Shown here: positions 23,634 to 34,429 of the stretch, in pieces
Layout: the number at the start of each line of letters is the position of its first letter
How positions within the stretch are numbered: the first letter of the stretch is position 1
DNA from: Anticarsia gemmatalis
Taxonomy: Eukaryota; Arthropoda; Insecta; Lepidoptera; Erebidae
Reading direction: 5' to 3'
Length of the DNA: 64,000 nt
Assembly (NCBI RefSeq): GCF_050436995.1
Contig: NC_134749.1
Location: 11,674,001 to 11,738,000 of the forward strand
The notes under the pieces: model-generated
Databases searched by the model: none
What the model was told of the DNA's origin: nothing
Seen by the model: only the letters and a program-made list of their open reading frames with translations
Program-made: the position numbers and the translations under genes

Positions 23634-23742
23634 AAGGTGTTACCACACTAATCGATCAATGGTACACACAGTTCGATAGATTGATCAACCGATTGTCCAT
23701 CAAAGTTGATCGACGGTCGATTGATTAGTATGGTAAAACCTT
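23634..23742. mobile_element. short inverted-repeat MITE
   Basis: AGGTGTTACCACACTAATCGATC at the left matches the reverse complement of the right end GATTGATTAGTATGGTAAAACC, with the further pair TGATCAACCGATTG / TTGATCGACGGTCGATTG in the interior. No coding content. The target duplication is not clear. Confidence 0.6.
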
Positions 23743-24779
23743 TAATAAATTATGACATACCGCCCCAAAATATCTAAATATGAAAGAATATTTGCTATAA
23801 TTGCCTGATTTATCAATTTGTGTACGTTTTAAGGCCCAAATTGTACGGTACATGTGTTGTTAACGATCGCTAACGTTTATTTGCCATAGGACAAAATACG
23901 ATGATCGTTTTTATAATAGTTTATGTATTAGCATGTAATTTATTTGCCGTTAACTATTCCTGGAGTATTTAAATATTATTGTTTTGTTCGTGTGGTTGAA
24001 ATGTAACTACTAAACTACTTTTTCGTTTACCGCCGGACTAGCAATCGTGGTATCATAGTACGTATTCCATGCATTGTACAATCGACCTAAATGCTCTATA
24101 AACTCAGCTGAAAGAGTATATAGTCCGACAACTTAGTAGAGGGCCTCGTATGCAAAGTGCGTAGGTGGCAGAGTCATACAAAATTTAGGATTTCGAACGT
24201 CATTCCGCAGTCTTATGCAGCGGATGATCTGTTTCCTACGGCTTCATACACTAAATGAGTCATTAATTATGAAGTGCATTTACTAAGTTGCCGGACTATA
24301 AGATTACTTGCATAAAAATATATGAAACATTACTGAAATTCTGTTCAACAATCGATAGTAACTTTAATTCCTAATACTCATATTATAATATATTTTAAAC
24401 ATTTCATCCACGCGACAAAATCTCTATTGTAATAGTATTAAAAGTATTGATGTTATAGTTAAGATAGCTGTGTACAACGCCTTGTGCTATGTGTTTAGCG
24501 TTTGTGATAAATCTATACACTGTTCGTGCTACTTCCTTCACTTGGCTGATTCACCGCCGAGTGTCTTGTCACTTGATTCATTGATGTTCTTTAGACTTGA
24601 CTGACAAACAGGACAAGACCTTTTTCTAAATCGCTGGTGATTTTGCAATGCGTATTCATTGTAATCGCAAAGGTTTCTGAACTATGCATAACATGATGCC
24701 TATAATCCCCGAAGTTGTAGGCAGAGGTACATAAAGTCTTTACAAAAATATTAGAATCGTGTTTTTGAAATTATTTGTT

Positions 24780-25651
24780 GAAAGGAGAATGCTCAAAATG
24801 TATGGAAAAAAAACCCAGGCCGTACACAAACGGTGTGTAACTCAGAATTTTAGTGATACTGAGTGATTCAATTCCAGATATTCGCCTCTATCAAATTCGA
24901 TGGCTAAATACTATTTTTTGCTATCATCTACTGCTTATTTAAAAGGTGAATTTAAAAAATAAATATTTTTCAAACATTCATCACAATGATTATTTTTTGA
25001 GTAATATAATTGTATAAGTAAATATCTAATACTAATAAATAATTAATTTTAATGGAACTGTGATTTTTAAAAAATAATTAACAATAAAATAATTATACTC
25101 TATCACTACATAGTACATAGAAGGTACCAGCTGCATTTCTTCCCGTGCATACTGCAAAAGTCAGGGATGGGAGGGTTTGGTGCTTCATAGGCTATAGGCT
25201 AGCAATCTACCACCATGACAACACTTTTCTACCTTATAATAGCCCTCCAATTGTCTGCCAACCCGCATTAGACCAGTGTGGTGGACTAAGGCCTGATCTC
25301 CCTCTTTGTTTAGAGGGGAGGCTCGTGCCCCTCGGTGGGGACATATATGACCTGGTGATGATGACTCATTTTTCAAAAATATATTTTTTAATATTTTTAA
25401 TTTGTAACTCAGTTACATACCTATATTAAAAATGTGTGACTCAAAAAAGATTAAACATTTATATAGGTAACTTATTTAAAAAATATAAAAATATATTGAA
25501 AACCCCTACTGAAAAGTTATAGCAAAATAGTATGTTCAGCCATCGAATTTGATAGAGGTAAACATTGGGAATTCAATTACACAGTATAACTAATTTTTTG
25601 AGTTACATAACTTTTGTGTACAGCCTGGGTTTTTTTTGAGCATTCTCCTTT
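24780..25651. mobile_element. long inverted-repeat element with nested insertion
   Basis: The left arm (from GAAAGGAGAATGCTCAAAA, through CCCAGGCCGTACACAAA and CCTCTATCAAATTCGATGGCT) is repeated in reverse complement in the right arm (about 25500-25651: AGCCATCGAATTTGATAGAGG, TTTGTGTACAGCCTGGG, TTTTTTGAGCATTCTCCTTTC). The arms are about 150 bases each and moderately diverged. A separate repeat at 25140-25372 sits in the middle. No transposase is visible. Confidence 0.7.
25140..25372 (+). mobile_element. SINE/LINE 3' fragment inside the inverted repeat
   Basis: CCCGCATTAGACCAGTGTGGTGG, ACTAAGGCCTGATCTCCCTC, GAGGGGAGGCTCGTGCCCC and a GATGATGATGA tail are the 3' end of a common lepidopteran retroposon family. 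Orientation is plus from the tail. The open frames in this stretch belong to it. Confidence 0.6.
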
Positions 25652-26654
25652 CTTTAACACAATATTTATTTTAATGTTAAAGAGTCAGATGAGAAGAAAT
25701 GTCAATGAATTCTAAGTCGTTCTAGTTAATGGTATAACAAATACTGAAGTTAGAACCTGATTTCGATTACGGCAGTGCAACAGCCAAGCTTATAGAAAAA
25801 GTTAGTGTTTGTTATATCATTATCTTTAAAATACCAAAATACCAGCACTGCTCCATTAGAACTGTAAATTCGTCACAAAATTATAAAGATCTTTCAATTT
25901 GTAAATTAATGTTTTTGACGTTTTGTAAACACCTTTTTACTCACAAAATAAAAAAGCAAACCTCTCTTTTTGATTTCGTTTAACTCCCGTCAATTAAGTC
26001 CAGATTTACTTTAAACCAATATCTATTTAAAGGGTTTGGCGCAGACTGTACTGTATCAAAGCAATTTGAAAACTTAATATACCATTTCTTACTTTACAAT
26101 GTTGAGAAAATCCTTCGTTGCTATGGTTACCAAAATATGTTTGTATGTACAAAAGGTGTTTACAAAACGTAATAATGTGTACCTAACGATTAATTATAGT
26201 GTCTGTATTGTAGACCTAGATGTGTTTTATGATATAAATTATTTATTGGATATGTGAAGGTAAATAAATGGAATCCTAAAGGTGTCAAGTGCGTATTTAA
26301 TTTGCCCCTTATTTTAATTGCTGATTAGAATAGTGACCGGAAAACAATAAATATTATAATGTAGGTTCTATGCCTAGGTCATATAGTAATAAAAGTTACT
26401 ACAGTACCTACTCGTCGGAATCCGGATATTTGTTGAGTAAACTTTAACTCGTATGATCATATTGTTATTATTCGACGAAACGTTTGGTACAGTATAGTAC
26501 CGATATTAATTACCGAAAGATGTTCCTTCTTAGGATATTTCTTCTATTATTACTAAATTGACCTTAGAAAGTACTTCGGGGAACCCCCCTTCTAACCAAA
26601 TTAGTTTTAGAACTAAACCCTGCTTGCCAGTTATTTATTTATTATCTTTATATA

Positions 26655-26730
26655 CAAGAGTTGTATATAGGCGGACTTAATGCCTAAAGCATTCTCTACC
26701 AGTCAACCTACAGTTATGATGCTTGTCTTT
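26655..26730. repeat. interspersed repeat fragment (TATATAGGCGGACTTAATGCC)
   Basis: TTGTATATAGGCGGACTTAATGCCTAAAGCATTCTCTACCAGTCAACCTACAG matches the copy at 18850-18960. Both are short and non-coding. Confidence 0.5.
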
Positions 26731-27134
26731 GCTAGCTGTAATAAAAGATGGAGCAGGAATTTTAAAAGTTTGTTTGTGACATTAGCAACCTGTGTAAGTT
26801 AAAAGCAACGGAAGGAAAGAGCGTATTTAAAAATACTCATAGTTAGCCAAAACCAGGCGATCCGGGCTGACTGCCAATATCATAATAAAAATATTTCAAT
26901 CAAATATCAAATCAATAGCAAAGGAAGCCGTCATTACACCGCGACCATATAAAATCGTGTAAAGGTCTCGGTCCATTGAGCGTTGCATCCGTTGTCCCTG
27001 TCTGAAGGCTCAGCTCATTGTGTGACCACATCCTGACTCCAACAATAGACAATGATACTGCGTCTGTAATGCATGAGTATGATGTTATTGGGAGTATGAG
27101 GCGAATATTTAACTGTTTGTATGGGAAAAATATT

Positions 27135-27275
27135 ATTTAACCCTTTATTGTTGTAAAGCTGGACAAGGGTTTTCTCCTAGAATGAGAAAGAAGAAGCCTA
27201 GAAGTCCCAGAAGCTAAGGGTTGGAGGACTCCACGCCTTAGAGAACGTCTTAAAGAACTTTGAGGTCCATGTTTT
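27135..27275 (-). repeat. SINE/LINE 3' fragment
   Basis: GACAAGGGTTTTCTCCTAGAATGAGA resembles the reverse of the SINE 3' region (CTCATTACGGGAGGAGACCCTTG in the copy at 5706-6037). The rest is diverged. Confidence 0.35.
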
Positions 27276-27764
27276 CAACTGTGCTACATTATATTATGAT
27301 AAACGGAATAGCGATATAGCTGTCAAGTAAAGAGATGCCGAGATTGATAAAAGATCGCCGGTTATAAGTAGATATTGAGCACTTGGCCTTTTTGATGATA
27401 ATCAATAGCCGCGTACTGACTGACCGAGCAGCCTCGCGAGGCTATATCTAGGTTTCTTTTCTTGAATATCGAAATAAGCGGGATTAGCCCTGGCTAATGA
27501 TGAGATATCTGCCTCATCATGTCTTTTCACAGCGAGTTTTCCCGGCATTTCCATTTACATCGCAAAAATAATTAATATAATTAAATTCGCTACATAAAAA
27601 CTGAGACCAAATTATCAACGACATCTAAAATTCTCGAAAGATGCTGGCCTTATTACGAACATTACACAAGGATCCTAGATCCCACACTAGCAATTACAAA
27701 ATGTAAGTAATAGTAGAAGATACGGAAGTATGTTCCGCGCTATGTTTTTGCATACAGAAGACTG

Positions 27765-27880
27765 AACGTGCGCGGTTCCCACGCGACGCTTGCGCAATCG
27801 GATCTCGTTTCATATTGTGTGTGAGAGACTGTTTCCATTGTACGTGATGTAGTTAGTTGCGTTTGGGAAGTGAGATTAGG
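27765..27880. promoter_or_regulatory. CpG-rich patch, possible promoter
   Basis: GAACGTGCGCGGTTCCCACGCGACGCTTGCGCAATCGG stands out from AT-rich flanks and is followed by ATGTAGTTAGTTGCGTTTGGG. It is not repeated elsewhere in the window. A transcription start is possible but nothing proves it. Confidence 0.25.
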
Positions 27881-30324
27881 AGATTTTATTGATAACATTA
27901 GGTGACAGTTTTCGATAACCGACCTAAAATAATTTGTCGCAAGAAATGCTCTTTAAATATTAGTTACAATTTTACTGTAATTAAGTAGATACTTGGATTG
28001 CATTCATCTGAAACTCATTCGGAAACGATTTGCGATTTGTTGTTTGCAAATTGTATATGTAGTTACGTTATAATATCTTGTTACGAAACTAAAACCAATT
28101 TGACTAATAAACTTTATTATCAAATGAACAAAGCTAAAGGTCCTATGTGCAATAACGTTCTAACTGATACAAAATCTTGCTTTTATATATAGTGGAAACA
28201 AACCCACCACAAGAGTATTAACAAAGATGATATTTATAATTCTAAACTCGTCGGAACGTCGGCGATCGGAATAAAAAGGGAAAGCACTTAATGCCGTTTA
28301 CAGTAAACTTTTATTAGTCAAAAGTATAGTGACATCTGCCGGCAAATAGAACAAACATAACGGCTTGAATACTGATCGATGTTGGATAAATCCTGTGATT
28401 CATACGCTTTCACAATGCTTTGCGTTACGCACTTTATCTATTTCATTTTGCAAGATACACTTGTTTTGACTTCATAAGAACGATTCGGCTTCCTTTTAAG
28501 TTTGTAGGCTTACTCTTACATTAGAAGTCAAAGTTGTGTGCTTATCTATTTGGCCCTTTTCTATCTACAGTAACTATTAATAGTAAGTCTAATGCGGTCA
28601 GTTACAGCCTGAGCTTCATTGTTAGTGTAATTTGACCTAGGTCAATTATATTCTTTGAAAATGTAAGTTATTCAATTCTTAGCCGTTTTTTTTGTCATTT
28701 TGATTACTAGAAACGTCTATAAAACATCAAACTAATGGTTTTGCTAGTCTAGTTATTCAAATAAAATAGTAATGTGATAAGTTCGTGATGTTATTACTCA
28801 AAAACTTTTGTTAATTTCGACTTTTAATTATACCTACTTTTTACCGCTAATTCAGGGATTCCCCGCCACATAATTGTTATGATAGTTATAAACGAAACTG
28901 TTTTACAATGTGTAAAAATAATCACTGTCTGCAAATGTCGAAAACAATGAGTTTTGCATTATGATTATGTAAACTTATTACAAACTAACCTATTTTTCGT
29001 AAGTCTTTTGTTAAGTATTTAGCGCTAAAGTTAATATTCTCGAGACTCAATTGCAACTTTTAATACAATTACTATGAGACTACCTTTTGACTTAACTCCC
29101 GGGAGAAATGTATTGTACCAGATTTATTCTGCTGAATAGTTATCCTTACAAAATATTATTGGATAGAATCTGATTATTGGTGAATCGCAGTATAAGCGAT
29201 TGTAGTAGAAAACTGCCTTACAGTAGTCTTATTTTCTGGATTGTCACTACTAAGTTAAAGTTCAGAGGTAGAAAAAGTCTACCAGCCTGTTACCTTACCC
29301 AGAATAGAATACCTACGTTAAATGCAATGTGATTCTACGGGTAGGTTAATTTTTTTTCATATTATGTGGTGTAGAATGCAAAGTAATTTCTTTTGATAGG
29401 TCTTTTCACATAATATGCGGTTTTATAAAATCAACAAACGAATGCGTTACATCTCTTCCTATTTCGATAAACATACTGATGGTTACCTCATAACTTAGTA
29501 TTTCCTATACAAATACTAGATACGTCTTCAGGCTAGGGACCTTTGACTAGGGACTTTCTCCTGCATGTTGTGTAAGTCATTGACATACATTATTGAGAAC
29601 TGAATCTACATGTACACTTATGTTAGACAAGGATGGTAAGTAGAGATGAAGGGATTTATCTCTGAATAAAATGGCCCGATTTAGAGAAGTTAGTTGTTTG
29701 TTCTTGGAAATCCTCTTTTTAAGAAAGTATAAATAAACTAGTGGTGTGCCTCGGCTTTGTGTAGTTTAGCTATCTTGTTCATACATAGATAATGTCTATA
29801 TGTATAGAATTTATCTATCTGTTAAGTAAATATGTTAGCTAATTCCCGAAATTCATATTTCCTAAAAAAATATATTATAGGTATTCTATTAATTCAAATG
29901 TACATACCTTTTTTATTATTAGCCTTGGCTATTCAAACAGCTATTTGGGTAACCTGAAAATTAAAGAAATTTTATATTAAGTTATAAATATAGCAAGTCG
30001 TTTTCAAAGTATCTCAGCGTTCGTTGTAGTCATCTCAACTGTGTTGTTGGTTCAATACAAACAGTTGATGAAATGTTCAGCTATGTACGTAAATATCTGA
30101 ATGAGTTAGACAAAGCTAACTCAGACCGTCGGGCGTACATATGCAATGTGTTGAAAACATTCAAAATACTACAAAATACAGTCGGTATTGTCAGCTAGGA
30201 AGCGTTTGACATTCAAAGTGAATAGTTTTGATAAAGTCAAATTTATCGTAGTGGTGGTTTGATGTTGTAATAGTAAAATTTGTCGATGGTAGTAGAAAAT
30301 CACCCCTCAGTTTTTTCCCCCTTT

Positions 30325-31180
30325 TTTTGTAATCCTTTGCTGTCCCACTGCTTGGCAAGGGTCTCCCCCAAAACGAGGGAGGGGTTAGGCCTTGAGTCCA
30401 CCACAGTGGCCAAGTGCGTGTTGGGGACTTTGCATGCCCTCAATAAATGTATAAGACAATTTTCAGGCATGCAAGGTTTCCTCACAATGTTTTCCTTCAC
30501 CATTAGAACAAGTGATAATTATTTCTAATCTATATACTAATATAATATACTAATATAATAAAGCTGAAGAGTTTGTTTGTTTGTTTGTTTGAACGCGCTA
30601 ATCTCAGGATCTACAGGTCCGATTTGAAAAATTCTTTCAGTGTTAGATAGCCCATTTATCGAGGAAGGTTATAGGCTTTATAATCTATACTAATATAATA
30701 AAGCTGAAGAGTTTGTTTGTTTGTTTGTTTGAACGCGCTAATCTCAGAATCTACAGGTCCGATTTGAAAAATTATTTCAGTGTTAGATAGCCCATTTATC
30801 GAGGAAGGTTATAGGCTATATAATCTATACTAATATAATAAAGCTGAAGAGTTTGTTTGTTTGTTTGTTTGAACGCGCTAATCTCAGGATCTACAGATCC
30901 GATTTGAAAAATTCTTTCAGTGTTAGATAGCCCATTTATCGAGGAAGGTTATAGGCTATATAACATCACGCTACGGCCATTAGGAGCGGAGTAGCAACGA
31001 AAAATGTTACAAAAACGGGGAAAATTATGACCCTGCATTCTCTCTTACGTGACGCAAGCGAAGTTGCGCGGGTCAGCTAGTACATACATAACTTCGAAAA
31101 GTCATTGGTGTGCCGCTCGGGTTTGAACCTGCAACCACTTGCGGGGAGATGCCAACTTATACCACTCGGCTATCACTGCT
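30325..31180 (-). mobile_element. tRNA-derived SINE split by a Helitron
   Basis: Left part (about 30325-30528) carries the 3' region in reverse (GCCTTGAGTCCACCACAGTGG, CAAGGTTTCCTCAC). The right part (31081-31180) carries the body start and tRNA head in reverse (GGTTTGAACC B box at 31120-31129, ACCACTCGGCTATCACTGC at the end). The two parts join exactly as in the uninterrupted copy at 5706-6037 once the Helitron at 30529-31080 is taken out. Confidence 0.8.
30529..31080 (+). mobile_element. Helitron with three tandem left ends
   Basis: Starts TCTATATACTAATATAATA and ends with the hairpin CGCAAGCGAAGTTGCG followed by CGGGTCAGCTAG, inserted between A (30528) and T (31081) of a SINE. The first part consists of three units, 30529-30683, 30684-30823 and 30824-30963, each beginning with the family's TCTATA terminus and ending TATAGGCT..ATAA. 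Units 2 and 3 are 140 bp; unit 1 has 15 additional bases from a small internal duplication. GTTT microsatellites occur in every unit. Confidence 0.85.
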
Positions 31181-31646
31181 ATAAATGCTATATGCTTGTC
31201 TATAAATATTTGTTTCTAATGTATGACTATCGGATGGAATTTCGACACATCAGAATAAAGAGAATAAACTAAATTAAACTTGCACCATTCCAATAGCTAT
31301 TTGTTGTTTTTGTTGACACCACCTACCAATTAACCATACCATCCAAATAAATCTTGCTGTACAATTGTTCATAATCTAGCTTTTTTCATTTGCGATATAA
31401 TATCTCACATTAGCCAAGTTATTTATGTCTAACAAGCAGAAAATTGCCCACTAATTACATAATTAAGATACGTGCAATTACATGATACGTGCAGTTACTT
31501 TATCTAGTACTAAACGAATTGTCATCCTCATGACTAGTGGTCTATTATTACGACTAATTTCGTTATTTTGCCACTAATTCATAAAAACTTTAGTAAAGTT
31601 TTAGTAAATCTTTTTCAATCTATCATCGGTTTATTTACTGAAGACA

Positions 31647-31740
31647 AATAATAATAATAATAATAATTTATTCAACACCAAAAATAATCATACAGTTACA
31701 TTAAGGGTAGATAGTTGTACAATGTTTAGTTGTAAGATCT
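31647..31740 (-). repeat. ATA-repeat tract and possible LINE 3' end
   Basis: AATAATAATAATAATAATTTATTCAACACC looks like the reversed 3' tail of a LINE. The following sequence to about 32130 has small open frames on both strands that I could not match to a protein family. Confidence 0.35.
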
Positions 31741-32994
31741 ACGTTAAAGTTGTGAAACCCCTGTCTCTCAAACTAGGTAAAGACCTGTATTTTGAGGGAC
31801 AGTGAAAGACAGGTGTTATTTGCCATTTTATCTTTACTTTTCTTCTATAACTTATTCATGGCATTTCCTACCGAAAACCGTTAAAGAACTCCATACTAAA
31901 GCAATAAGGAATCATTTTAAATTTGCACACTACGATAGCAATCTATCTGTAATCTGTGATAGGATATTAAGAATGGCCGTTGACAATCCATAGTAGGATG
32001 GATAAAGCATCTTACATAGGGCACTTACAAGGGTCGTCTTACCTTGTTTAATTAGTGTTCGAGTCATTTTGATTATTTTAACTAACGGCTTGTACCTAGA
32101 GATTAGAGGCACTCCATATTGTGCCATAACCTATATCTTGTTTAAATGTATCCTTAAACTAGAAATCTGTTTTAAGCGAATTCTGACAATCTAAACGAAA
32201 ATTTGCTAAAAAACACCAATCAAACTAATAAATTCCTTACATCAAATTACGAAACATAATGCTCATAACTTCTTCTCTCACTATTGGATTTAAAATTTCA
32301 ACCTTATGTTTATACTGGTAAGGTATAATTTCAATTGTACCAAAGTTCGTACGTGGTCAACCTGATCAAACAAAAATTCGATCACCGCGCGATTTATTGG
32401 GCGATTATCGAAACCTGTCCACTTTTCTCCTAAATGTATTTGCGTCTCACTCGCACATGTGGAGTAGGTGTATGAAAGACAAGGATGGAATGAGTGGAGG
32501 ACGACAATAATGTCAACGGAATATTGCTTTCTTTGACTTGTAAGTAGGTTGCTTCGGGTTATGTCAGGTGCGAACTTTCACTGAGATGTTTTGAGTGTGA
32601 CTGTTTATAATTTTGGTGTGTATTTTTTAATGTTATACCCAAAAGTACCTATTAATTTTTTTAAGTTTTTGGTAGTACTTTGTACTGATCAATGTCATTA
32701 TGAATGTCAATTTCAAACTTTAATGTTTAAAAATAGTCTGAGTTCTGGAAACGCGTTTTATTTTTAAATGTCTTGCAGACTAACTAACCGCATTTTGACC
32801 TTATTGTCAAACAAGATAATATGCCAAGCGTCATTTACGGCTCTGAACGAGACGATAATGTAATATCTTACAAAATTGAGCGTGTTATGAAACGCTTTTC
32901 GCACGTATTTCAATGTCATAGAAGAGTACGTGTTGTGTCACGAGTGAGGGTAAATCTTATTTTAAAACTTAATTTAACGAATTACTTTCACACT

Positions 32995-33225
32995 ACTGGG
33001 CAAGGGTCTACTTCTGGAAACAGGCAAAGGCTAGGCCTTAAAGCCTACTGCCCCGACCAAGTGTAGATTAGGGACTTAGCATAGCTTCAAAATTTTTTAG
33101 TTATGCAAGGTTTCATTACGATATTTTCCTTTATCGTTTTAATAAGCGATAATTATTTTTAATACACACAAAATTTTGCCAAGATACCGGTGTACCCTGA
33201 GTTTGAACCCTCTCGACCACTCGTA
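32995..33225 (-). mobile_element. tRNA-derived SINE, diverged copy
   Basis: GGGCAAGGGTCT, GCTAGGCCTTAAAGCC, TATGCAAGGTTTCATTACGATATTTTCC, GCGATAATTATTTTTAATACACAC and a B-box-like GTTTGAACCC (33201-33210) follow the order of the copy split at 30325-31180. More diverged than the other long copies. Confidence 0.65.
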
Positions 33226-33359
33226 CGTGAATTTTCCTTCAAAAAACGAAATGTACCTAAAACTTTATGAATGAGCAGCTCAAAGCGAAGGTCGAGCCAC
33301 TTGTTTCTAATTCGTACTATCACCTCCATACACTTCCTCGGTTGATTATGTGTAGCCGC

Positions 33360-33564
33360 GATTAGCACACTGCCGGCCGGCCAGCTGACTTCAGTAAGCA
33401 ACGCGACGCAGCACGCATCGCACGCGTTCCCGACCGCACGCAATTCTCTCACGCGTTCCGAAACGCACGCGATTGTAATGCCGTGATGTGCGTACGAAAT
33501 TGTGATAGTGATTGACTTTGTGTTACTTTTTTTTTGTTTTTGGACAGTGTATTTGTATTTAGTG
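33360..33564 (+). promoter_or_regulatory. CpG-rich patch, possible promoter and 5' UTR exon
   Basis: GCCGGCCGGCCAGCTGAC and the run of ACGC motifs to about 33480 contrast with AT-rich flanks. TCAGT, the arthropod initiator consensus, occurs at 33392-33396. A donor-like AGTG|GTATGT lies at 33564/33565. The patch could be the non-coding first exon of the gene proposed at 42482, but a link across 9 kb is inference. Confidence 0.3.
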
Positions 33565-34183
33565 GTATGTATTTTTCATCTTGCCGTATAAAATTGCTGT
33601 ATTTTCTTAAATTTGAAGGAAATATAGCTTTAACTGTCAGCGTGCAAAAATAAATTCAATTTGCAATTGATTTTTAAAGTAAAATACCTTTCAGGATTGA
33701 CTAACTATAAAAACTATTCTGCTTAAAATAAAAAAAGAGTCGTTTAAAGTAAAAAAACTGTAGTATTTCAAACAAATATAACAAATAAGTGACAAACAAT
33801 ATTTCAAGATATTATGTAAAGCCAAAACTCATTTTACACACGTGGTAGAGTCGAAGAAATGCGGAAAAAAACGTTCAAATTTTGCATAATTTGACCTTAA
33901 CCTATATTAAAATGTTCTGAGCACAAACCTTGTCATCTATTGTTAGTATTTAAGATGTAGAGTTAGAAACTCAAATATGTAGAGACTAACAATACATAAC
34001 TTCACGCCGTTTTTGGCTCTAGGTAAGCAGGAAACACCGGTGACATAAGTTAGTTTACCTTGGCTTTTTGGCCACAAAAATGTTTCGTAAATCTAACTTC
34101 CGACTCTGAAATATCATATATATCCATTTCACGATTCTAAAATCGTGTTAAGTAGTATAGCCGTTTTACGTCAAAATCTATAG

Positions 34184-34429
34184 TCTATACTAATATTATA
34201 AAGCTGAAGAGTTTGTTTGTTTGAACGCGCTAATCTCAGGAACTACTGGTCCGATTTGAAAAATTCTTTCAGTGTTAGATAGCCCATTTATCGAGGAAGG
34301 CTATAGGCTATATATCATCACGCTGTGACCAATAGGAGCAGAGTAGCAATAGAAAATGTTACAAAAACGGGGAAAATCTTGACCCATTCTCTTTTATGTG
34401 ACGCAAGCGAAGTTGCGCGGGTCAGCTAG
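34184..34429 (+). mobile_element. non-autonomous Helitron, compact copy
   Basis: TCTATACTAATATTATAAAGC at the left, CGCAAGCGAAGTTGCG hairpin, and CGGGTCAGCTAG then T at the right; 246 bp. The interior matches the Helitrons at 30529, 50502 and 60896 throughout. It has one left end and so serves as the reference structure for the family. Confidence 0.85.

Larger units (their letters stand above)
21794..33359. other. intergenic stretch rich in repeats
   Basis: No exon of a recognisable protein was seen on either strand. Contents that can be named are listed separately. AT-rich sequence without visible structure fills about 21800-23100, 23745-24779, 25655-26650, 27275-27760, 27885-30320 and 31740-32990. 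Confidence 0.5.

Noticed and set aside
30560..30960. Repeats with regular spacing that could suggest a CRISPR-like array
   Set aside because: The 140 bp units are complete duplicates of a Helitron left end with no unique spacers, and the sequence is from an animal genome.
31802..31993. Open frame with LPKTVKELHTKAIRNHFKF, reminiscent of a LINE reverse transcriptase tail
   Set aside because: The similarity is too weak to name, and the adjacent ATA/TTTATT tract suggests a LINE end in the opposite orientation.
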